Assembly: GCA_004555335.1 (NCBI GenBank)
Contig: SFII01000095.1
Location: forward strand, 1 to 5,471
Direction of reading: 5' to 3'
Source: Coriobacteriaceae bacterium
Lineage (GTDB): Bacteria > Actinomycetota > Coriobacteriia > Coriobacteriales > Eggerthellaceae
Length of the DNA: 5,471 nucleotides
Below, one piece after another: positions 1 to 4,595 of the stretch. Every line of letters begins with the position of its first letter. Position 1 is the first letter of the stretch. The notes beneath the pieces are model-generated. The model was not told where the DNA came from. It saw nothing but the letters and a program-made list of their open reading frames with translations, and ran no database searches. The position numbers and the translations under genes were made by a program.

Positions 1-1185
1 CCTGCAGGCAAGTCATATCTGGTGATGGCGAACATCATCGCCGCAGCCAAGAATACCGGCGCCCAGGCCATCCACCCCGGTTACGGCTTCTTGGCCGAGA
101 ATGCCGATTTCGCACGCATGTGCATCGAGAACGACATCGTCTGGATCGGCCCCGCGCCCGAATGCATCGAGAAGATGGGCGACAAGGCGGTTGCCCGCGA
201 GACCATGGCATCCGTGGGCGTTCCCACCGTGCCCGGATCCGATGGCACCGTCGATACCGTCGAGGAAGCACGCGCCTTCGCCGAGGCAGTGGGATACCCC
301 GTGTTGATCAAGGCATCTGCCGGCGGCGGCGGCAAGGGCATGCGCGAGGTCCACGACCCCGCCGACCTGGAAGCCCAGTACAAGGCGGCGAAGACCGAAG
401 CCGGCGCTGCCTTCGGCAACGACGAGGTCTACCTTGAAAAGCTGGTCCTGCGTCCGCGTCACGTGGAAATCCAGGTTCTGGCAGATGATTTCGGCAACGT
501 CGTGTCCCTGTGCGAGCGCGACTGCTCCATCCAGCGCCGCCATCAGAAGCTGCTGGAAGAAGCCCCCAGCCCCGTGCTCGACGAGCAGACCCGCAAGGAA
601 ATGGGCATCGCTGCGGAAAAGGCGGTCCGTGCCGTCGATTACCGCAATGCGGGCACCATCGAATTCCTGCTCGATCAGGACGGAAGCTTCTACTTCATGG
701 AGATGAACACCCGTGTGCAGGTGGAGCATCCCGTTTCCGAGCAGATCACCGGCGTGGACATCATCAAGGAACAGCTGCGTATCGCTTCCGGCGAGCCCAT
801 GTCCTGCGCATCCCGCGCGCCCTTCTCTCCGAATGGCGCCGCTATCGAGTTCCGTATCAATGCCGAGGATTCCGATAACGACTTCCGTCCCAGCCCGGGA
901 ACCATCACCAGGTTCGATCTTCCCGGCGGTCCCGGAGTGCGTGTCGAAACCTATCTGGAGCAGGGTGCCAAGATCAGCCCCTTCTACGACTCGCTCGTCG
1001 CGAAGCTCATCGTTTGGGGCTCCAACCGCGAAGAGGCGCTCGCCCGCGGCAGGCGCGCGCTGAGCGAATTCAAGATCGAGGGCATCAAGACCACCATTCC
1101 CTTCCATCTGAGGGTTCTAGACGTACCCGCATTCGCCGAAGGCAGGGCTTGCACCGACTTCATCGCAACCGAGATGGGAGAATAA
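1..1185 (+). CDS. accC: Biotin carboxylase subunit of acetyl-CoA carboxylase (5' end missing)
   Basis: This is the cytoplasmic ATP-dependent enzyme that carboxylates biotin on the carrier protein AccB, the first half-reaction in making malonyl-CoA for fatty acids. The reading frame is open from base 1 and ends with TAA at 1183-1185 (394 residues seen). By remembered comparison with E. coli AccC (449 residues), about 54 N-terminal residues lie outside the window, so the apparent starts at 22 and 25 are internal codons. Visible motifs are IHPGYGFLAEN (70-102), MGDK with the ATP-binding lysine (175-186), the glycine-rich ATP loop KASAGGGGKGMR (310-345), ERDCSIQRRHQK (514-549), and the catalytic EMNTRVQVEHP (700-732), whose Glu, Asn and Arg match E. 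coli E288, N290 and R292. The ATP-grasp and C-terminal biotin-carboxylase domains both look intact. It ends after a short C-terminus with no biotinyl domain, so it is a stand-alone subunit and not a fused acyl-CoA carboxylase alpha chain. The next gene starts 1 nt after the stop. Confidence 0.97.
   Translation, partial: PAGKSYLVMANIIAAAKNTGAQAIHPGYGFLAENADFARMCIENDIVWIGPAPECIEKMGDKAVARETMASVGVPTVPGSDGTVDTVEEARAFAEAVGYPVLIKASAGGGGKGMREVHDPADLEAQYKAAKTEAGAAFGNDEVYLEKLVLRPRHVEIQVLADDFGNVVSLCERDCSIQRRHQKLLEEAPSPVLDEQTRKEMGIAAEKAVRAVDYRNAGTIEFLLDQDGSFYFMEMNTRVQVEHPVSEQITGVDIIKEQLRIASGEPMSCASRAPFSPNGAAIEFRINAEDSDNDFRPSPGTITRFDLPGGPGVRVETYLEQGAKISPFYDSLVAKLIVWGSNREEALARGRRALSEFKIEGIKTTIPFHLRVLDVPAFAEGRACTDFIATEMGE
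1176..1180 (+). promoter_or_regulatory. Ribosome binding site for the Asp23/YqhY gene
   Basis: GGGAG lies inside the last codons of accC, 6 nt before the GTG at 1187. It supports the GTG start, and its position within accC suggests translational coupling. Confidence 0.7.
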
Positions 1186-1186
1186 C

Positions 1187-1531
1187 GTGTCTAATCTTAA
1201 CTTCGAGGGCATGGCAATCGCCGAAGGCGTTGTCGAGACCATCGTCACCATCGCCGTTCAGGATGTCGAAGGGGTCGCAAGCCTCTCCAACGCCCACGCG
1301 AATGGCATCTTGGGGGCATTCGGAAAGAAGGCTCCCAGTGGAAGCGTCGAGGTCGTGGTGAACGAAGACGATACCGTTTCCGTTGCAGTGAGGGTCGTGG
1401 CGCTCTATGGCCATCCCCTGCCCGGTCTTGCCCAGAGCATCCGCGAGGCAGTCGCAGATGCGGTGATGACCCAGATCGGAATCACGGTTTCCGAAGTCAA
1501 CGTGTTCATTGACGGAATTCAGTTTGCATAG
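1187..1531 (+). CDS. Asp23/Gls24 family (DUF322) protein, YqhY-like
   Basis: A 114-residue cytoplasmic protein of the Asp23/Gls24 family. The family pattern is seen at the N-terminus (GMAIAEGVVETIVTIA then VQDVEGVASLS) and in the closing VNVFIDGIQF, which resembles the end of B. subtilis YqhY. There is no signal peptide or membrane segment. Some family members are membrane-anchored envelope-stress proteins. The YqhY type, encoded beside accBC in Bacillus, has been linked to control of acetyl-CoA carboxylase activity. Location directly behind accC favours the YqhY role here, but that is inference. The GTG start is chosen because a GGGAG site lies 6 nt upstream and the first in-frame ATG (1211) would remove residues before the conserved block. 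The stop TAG (1529-1531) overlaps the ribosome site of nusB. The general annotation 'envelope stress response protein' should not be read literally. Confidence 0.92.
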   Translation: MSNLNFEGMAIAEGVVETIVTIAVQDVEGVASLSNAHANGILGAFGKKAPSGSVEVVVNEDDTVSVAVRVVALYGHPLPGLAQSIREAVADAVMTQIGITVSEVNVFIDGIQFA

Positions 1532-1533
1532 GA
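1530..1533 (+). promoter_or_regulatory. Ribosome binding site for nusB
   Basis: AGGA overlaps the TAG stop of the preceding gene and lies 6 nt before the TTG at 1540. It decides in favour of the rare TTG start over the later in-frame ATG at 1576. Confidence 0.6.
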
Positions 1534-1539
1534 TTTGGA

Positions 1540-2157
1540 TTGGCTAGAAAACATGAAAGGTCGCTTGCACGGCGCATGGCCGTGCAAGCGCTTTACCAGA
1601 GCGAGATAACAGGAACCGATCTTTCGGATATGGCCGGCAATGCCACCATCATCCCCGATGGCGGAGTGCTTCCGGAGTATGCGGTTTCCCTGCTTGCCGA
1701 AATCAAGGACCATGCGGAAGAAATCGACGACCGTATTTCCGAAGCATCGGAGAATTGGTCACTTTCGCGCATGCCCATCGTCGACCGTGCGATCCTGCGT
1801 GCTTCCGTGTGCGAGATCTACTTCATCGAGGATGTTCCCGTTTCGGTGAGCATCAACGAGGCAGTCGAGCTTGCGAAGGAATTCGGTGGGGAAGATGAAT
1901 CCTCCCGTTTCGTGAACGGCATCCTCGGTCGCATTGCGCGTACCATGGATTCCGATGGGGAAGCAAGCTGGAACGAAGAGGATTCCGAAGCCGACCCCGA
2001 AGACGTCGCCGAAGGAGAAGCTCCGGCGGATGGCGTGGCGGAGTACGCGGCGCAATTCGACGAAGCGTGCGAATCGTGCGATTCAGGGGATGAAGAGGGT
2101 GCGCAAGAATGCGAACGTCCCGCTGCTTCCGATGCGGATGCGGTAGATGGACAGTAA
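1540..2157 (+). CDS. nusB: Transcription antitermination factor NusB with acidic C-terminal tail
   Basis: NusB binds boxA RNA with NusE (ribosomal protein S10) and supports antitermination of rRNA operons. Residues 1-135 are a full NusB fold. They include the basic N-terminal ARKHERSLARRMAVQALYQSE, which carries the RNA-binding type arginines, then LSRMPIVDRAILRASVCEIYF (about 75-95), VSINEAVELAKEFGGE (about 103-118) and FVNGILGRIAR (about 124-134). The usual family length is about 130-150 residues; this one has 205. The extra 70 residues (136-205) contain 26 Asp/Glu and one Arg, with a CESC motif at 177-180 and Cys191, and look disordered. The tail is in frame with the core and runs to a stop at 2155-2157 inside the start of xseB. 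TTG start: AGGA lies 6 nt upstream, and starting at ATG 1576 would delete the conserved basic N-terminus. Confidence 0.95.
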   Translation: MARKHERSLARRMAVQALYQSEITGTDLSDMAGNATIIPDGGVLPEYAVSLLAEIKDHAEEIDDRISEASENWSLSRMPIVDRAILRASVCEIYFIEDVPVSVSINEAVELAKEFGGEDESSRFVNGILGRIARTMDSDGEASWNEEDSEADPEDVAEGEAPADGVAEYAAQFDEACESCDSGDEEGAQECERPAASDADAVDGQ

Positions 2158-2365
2158 GACCCTTGACTCCTTCGAGTCGGTCAACGAGCGCTTGAAGGAG
2201 ATCATTCGCCTTGTGGGGGATGATTCCATTCCTCTTGACGAGGCATTGGCCTTGTTCGAGGAAGCGGCTGCCCTCGGAGTGAAGGCATCAGCGATGCTTG
2301 AAGAGAATATTCTCGCACGCGATGAAAACGAATCGAAGGCGTCTGACGATACAGCGGGCGCGTAA
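2147..2365 (+). CDS. xseB: Exodeoxyribonuclease VII small subunit
   Basis: XseB forms long helical assemblies with XseA to make exonuclease VII, a processive single-strand DNA exonuclease used in repair and in clearing damage intermediates. The 72-residue product has the family's helical hairpin: FESVNERLKEIIRLVGDD (about 9-26), then the signature IPLDEALALFEEAAALG (about 28-44), then an acidic C-terminus. Length matches the usual 65-85 residues. The ATG at 2147 overlaps the end of nusB by 11 nt, and no good Shine-Dalgarno site is visible before it (only GCGG/GGTAG-like bases), so translation probably depends on coupling to nusB. The large-subunit gene xseA is not adjacent on either side within this window, although the two genes often sit together in other bacteria. 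Confidence 0.93.
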   Translation: MDSKTLDSFESVNERLKEIIRLVGDDSIPLDEALALFEEAAALGVKASAMLEENILARDENESKASDDTAGA

Positions 2366-2372
2366 TCTCGCA

Positions 2373-2403
2373 GGGCGGCGTGATGTGCACGCCGCCCGCT
2401 TTT
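2373..2403 (+). terminator. Hairpin plus T-tract between xseB and dxs
   Basis: A perfect 10-bp inverted repeat, GGGCGGCGTG (2373-2382) and CACGCCGCCC (2388-2397), has a 5-nt loop ATGTG. It can extend by GC at 2370-2371 pairing with 2398-2399 around a bulged A. TTTT follows at 2400-2403. This has the form of an intrinsic terminator, but the T-tract is short, so partial read-through into dxs is likely. Only 19 nt separate it from the dxs ATG, leaving no room for a full dxs promoter after it. Confidence 0.7.
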
Positions 2404-2411
2404 CCGGGGAT

Positions 2412-2415
2412 GGAG
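2412..2415 (+). promoter_or_regulatory. Ribosome binding site for dxs
   Basis: GGAG sits 7 nt before the ATG at 2423, between the hairpin tail and the gene. The nearby ATG at 2410 is in another frame. Confidence 0.65.
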
Positions 2416-2422
2416 TTCTTTT

Positions 2423-4309
2423 ATGGCGTACTCAGAACGAATTCTCGATGCAATCACCAGTCCTTCGGATTTGAAATGCCTAACGGATGACGAATTGGAA
2501 ATCCTCTGCACCGAGCTGCGGGAAGAGATGATTACCGTCACCTCCCAGAATGGCGGGCATCTTGCCTCCAGCTTGGGAGCTGTCGAAACGATCGTGGCCT
2601 TGCATTCCCTGATGGATTGCCCACGGGATCGCATTGTGTTCGATGTCGGTCATCAGGCTTATGCCCATAAGCTGCTTACTGGAAGGGCGAAGGATTTTTC
2701 CACTCTCCGGCAGTTCGGGGGGATAACAGGTTTCCCGACACCTCTCGAAAGCGAATACGACGTCCATCCGTCAGGGCATGCATCCGACAGCCTTTCGGTG
2801 GCGCTCGGTCTTGCTTTGGCGCGCGATTTGCGCGGGGACGACCAGAAGATCGTCGCCGTTATCGGGGATGCATCGCTTTCAGGCGGTATGGCCTTCGAGG
2901 CCCTGAACCATATCGGCCAGGAAAAGATTCCCATGGTCATCGTGCTGAACGATAACGGCATGTCCATTTCACGCCCGGTGGGTGCCCTGGTCAGGCATTT
3001 GGGTAATCTGCGCATGTCGAACAGGTATATCCATACCAGGGATAGCATCCAGGAAGCCATGGAAGATGGCGGCCGTATGGGCGAAAGCCTGCTCAACCTG
3101 GGAAGGAACATGAAGGATTCCGTCAAGCATCTGATGAATTCCGGTTCCATGATGTTCGAGCAGCTGGGCATCGTATGCACGGCGCCTATCGACGGGCATG
3201 ATATCACCGCGCTGAAGGAGACTTTCCGTGCAGCCCTCCAATCGAAGAGCCCCGTACTGGTCCATGTCGTGACCAAGAAGGGTGCGGGCTATCTTCCCGC
3301 CGAAACAGCTCCGGAGCGTTTCCATGGAATCGGGCCCTTCGACATCGAAACGGGCGAATCGCCGAAGAAAGCGACATCCAATCCCACCTTCACCTCGGTG
3401 TTCGGACAGGCGATCGTCGCCGAGGCGCAACGGGACGAAGATGTGGTGGCCATTACCGCAGCCATGCCGTCCGGTACAGGCTTGAAATCCTTTGCCGAAC
3501 GCTTCCCCGACCGTTTCTACGACACGGGAATCACCGAAGAGCACGCTATCGGCATGGCGGCTGGCTTGGCATTTGCCGGGAAGAAACCGGTCGTTGCCAT
3601 GTATTCCACCTTCCTGCAGCGGGCGATCGATCAGCTTGCGATCGATGTTGCGCTTCCCCAGGCGAATGTGGTGCTTGCAGTCGATCGCGCAGGCCTGGTG
3701 GGCGACGATGGTCCGACCCATCATGGGGCTTTCGACCTGGCGTATCTGAGGATGATTCCGGGAATGAGGATCCTGGCGCCATCCGATGAGGGGGAGCTGG
3801 TGCGCGCCCTCCATACGGCGCTTACCTTAGAAGGACCCGTGGCGGTGCGTTATCCCCGCGGCGAGGCTTTCGGCGCACTTGTCCCCGAAGATCCGGAGGC
3901 CTTCGAAGAGGGACGGTCGAGGCTTGTGCAGGAGGGGTCGGATGGTGCGATCCTTGCCTTCGGAAGCATGCTTTCCCAAGCGCTCGAAGCGGCGAGAATC
4001 CTCGAAGGCGAGGGTTTGGGCGTACGCGTGGTCGATATGCGCTGGGTTAAGCCGATTGACGAAGATGCCGCGGCGGCCGCGGCGGAAACCGGTTTCGTGG
4101 TAACCGTCGAAGACGGAACCCTTGCCGGCGGTGCCGGATCGGCGGTGGGCGAATTCCTCCTTCGCGAAGGGATTGCCTGCAGATTTGCGAGCGTCGGCCT
4201 GCCCGACCGTTTCGTTCCCCAGGGAAAGGTCCCCGTGCTCTACAGGGAGCTGGGAATGGATGCGCAGGGTATCGCGGAGGCTTTCCGGAGAATCCGCCGA
4301 AAAGGATAG
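2423..4309 (+). CDS. dxs: 1-deoxy-D-xylulose-5-phosphate synthase
   Basis: DXS condenses pyruvate and glyceraldehyde-3-phosphate to 1-deoxy-D-xylulose 5-phosphate, the entry step of the MEP isoprenoid pathway, which also feeds thiamine and pyridoxal synthesis in many bacteria. The 628 residues match the family length (about 620-640). Domain I carries GGHLASSLG (44-52, with His46), DVGHQAYAHK (74-83), SGHASDS (117-123) and the thiamine-diphosphate motif from GDASLSGG (148-155) to LNDNGMSIS (175-183). Domain II carries the catalytic-type Glu372 in TEEHA, YSTFLQRAIDQ (394-404), DRAGLVGDDGPTHHGAFDL (421-439) and RYPRG (476-480). Domain III ends with the usual VDMRWVKPID and GLPDRFVPQG blocks. The GDA in place of the common GDG is a mild variant. 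A GGAG site 7 nt upstream supports ATG 2423. Expression may depend on read-through of the hairpin at 2373-2403. Confidence 0.98.
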   Translation: MAYSERILDAITSPSDLKCLTDDELEILCTELREEMITVTSQNGGHLASSLGAVETIVALHSLMDCPRDRIVFDVGHQAYAHKLLTGRAKDFSTLRQFGGITGFPTPLESEYDVHPSGHASDSLSVALGLALARDLRGDDQKIVAVIGDASLSGGMAFEALNHIGQEKIPMVIVLNDNGMSISRPVGALVRHLGNLRMSNRYIHTRDSIQEAMEDGGRMGESLLNLGRNMKDSVKHLMNSGSMMFEQLGIVCTAPIDGHDITALKETFRAALQSKSPVLVHVVTKKGAGYLPAETAPERFHGIGPFDIETGESPKKATSNPTFTSVFGQAIVAEAQRDEDVVAITAAMPSGTGLKSFAERFPDRFYDTGITEEHAIGMAAGLAFAGKKPVVAMYSTFLQRAIDQLAIDVALPQANVVLAVDRAGLVGDDGPTHHGAFDLAYLRMIPGMRILAPSDEGELVRALHTALTLEGPVAVRYPRGEAFGALVPEDPEAFEEGRSRLVQEGSDGAILAFGSMLSQALEAARILEGEGLGVRVVDMRWVKPIDEDAAAAAAETGFVVTVEDGTLAGGAGSAVGEFLLREGIACRFASVGLPDRFVPQGKVPVLYRELGMDAQGIAEAFRRIRRKG

Positions 4310-4351
4310 GCGGTTACCCTCGAAATCGAATAATGCCGAATCGGGTGAATC

Positions 4352-4405
4352 GCCCCGGTGCGTGACATAGGAGAAATCCAAGGCGCACCGGGGCTTTCTG
4401 TTGTT
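4352..4405 (+). terminator. Intrinsic terminator after dxs
   Basis: A perfect 11-bp inverted repeat, GCCCCGGTGCG (4352-4362) and CGCACCGGGGC (4384-4394), is separated by a 21-nt loop. Within the loop is a mini-hairpin GGA-GAAA-TCC (4370-4379). The T-rich stretch TTTCTGTTGTT follows directly. It begins about 40 nt after the dxs stop and closes the dxs transcript. The large loop is slightly unusual for a plain terminator. Confidence 0.8.
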
Positions 4406-4480
4406 ACGGGGATGTCAGGATCTTCGGTGCCGTTGTTCGGGAAGGGACTGTGGTCCGCAGGAGAGTTTCTAATCAGATTC

Positions 4481-4492
4481 ATCAAAGTTGAT
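4481..4492. repeat. Short palindrome ATCAA-AG-TTGAT, possible operator
   Basis: ATCAA (4481-4485) and TTGAT (4488-4492) are perfect inverted half-sites spaced by 2 nt. The right half-site also begins TTGAT-AACC-ATGAT (4488-4501), which resembles the CRP/FNR-type layout TTGAT-N4-ATCAA with two mismatches. It lies upstream of the transporter promoter region, a plausible place for a regulator. The arms are short and AT-rich, so chance is possible. Confidence 0.3.
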
Positions 4493-4506
4493 AACCATGA
4501 TAAAAA

Positions 4507-4528
4507 ATAAAGCCCCAAGTCGCTTTAT
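4507..4528. repeat. Inverted repeat ATAAAGC-N8-GCTTTAT
   Basis: Two perfect 7-nt arms (4507-4513 and 4522-4528) flank CCCAAGTC, with A-tracts on both outer sides. Read on the minus strand, it is a weak terminator-like hairpin followed by six T residues, but no minus-strand gene ends here. An operator or spacer role in the transporter leader is equally possible. Confidence 0.35.
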
Positions 4529-4531
4529 GGA

Positions 4532-4562
4532 AAAAACCAATGGCTAAAATGATGTGGTTTTT
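4532..4562. repeat. Inverted repeat AAAAACCA-N15-TGGTTTTT
   Basis: Two perfect 8-nt arms (4532-4539 and 4555-4562) enclose a 15-nt centre containing TAAAAT. The A-tract and T-tract on the two sides would bend DNA around a promoter, or, if transcribed, form a hairpin ending about 33 nt before the transporter ATG. Confidence 0.4.
4545..4550 (+). promoter_or_regulatory. Candidate -10 element for the transporter
   Basis: TAAAAT matches the TATAAT consensus at five of six positions and lies in the only AT-rich stretch before the transporter. A start site near 4556-4558 would give a short leader of about 40 nt. The -35 region at the expected spacing (around 4522-4527, GCTTTA) is poor, so an activator may be required, or the true promoter lies elsewhere. 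Confidence 0.3.
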
Positions 4563-4579
4563 GCAAGCCTATTGGGAAA

Positions 4580-4593
4580 GGAAGGGCAAGGAG
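4580..4593 (+). promoter_or_regulatory. Purine-rich ribosome binding region of the transporter
   Basis: Two Shine-Dalgarno-like cores precede the ATG at 4596: GGAAGG (4580-4585, 10 nt away) and AAGGAG (4588-4593, only 2 nt away). The stronger core is too close for normal spacing, so the first may be used. They support ATG 4596 over the upstream in-frame GTG 4554 and TTG 4572, which have no such site. Confidence 0.6.
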
Positions 4594-4595
4594 CG

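Larger units (their letters stand above)
4310..4595. other. Intergenic region between dxs and the transporter
   Basis: The 286 nt have no gene I can support. The first third is GC-rich and holds the dxs terminator. Bases 4406-4464 show nothing recognisable beyond a doubtful small open frame. Bases 4465-4562 are markedly AT-rich, with A-tracts and T-tracts and three inverted repeats, as expected for a promoter/operator region. The last 33 nt are purine-rich and hold the ribosome binding site of the transporter. No tRNA or known riboswitch fold was recognised. Confidence 0.7.

Noticed and set aside
1..8. Window begins with CCTGCAGG, an 8-bp palindrome that could suggest a cloning or assembly edge
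   Set aside because: The codons (Pro-Ala-Gly) continue smoothly into the expected AccC sequence, so it is probably coincidence.
13..1107. Long open frame (364 codons) on the minus strand opposite accC
   Set aside because: It is the mirror of a clearly real gene. Strong G/C third positions commonly keep the antisense frame open, and the translation shows no recognisable domain.
2303..2314. Perfect 12-bp palindrome GAGAATATTCTC within xseB, considered as a dxs operator or internal promoter
   Set aside because: About one such palindrome is expected by chance in a window of this size. No -35/-10 pair of good quality accompanies it, and the codons fit the protein normally.
4067..4084. Tandem 9-bp repeat GCCGCGGCG in dxs encoding six alanines
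   Set aside because: It lies in a surface region of variable sequence in the family, adds no net length compared with E. coli DXS, and is explained by simple alanine codon runs.
4310..4480. Possible tRNA, riboswitch or other structured RNA after dxs
   Set aside because: No cloverleaf, T-loop signature or known riboswitch core was recognised. The only strong pairing is the terminator stem.
4507..4528. Minus-strand intrinsic terminator
   Set aside because: The stem has only two G-C pairs and there is no supported minus-strand gene to the right that would need termination here. It is kept only as an inverted repeat.
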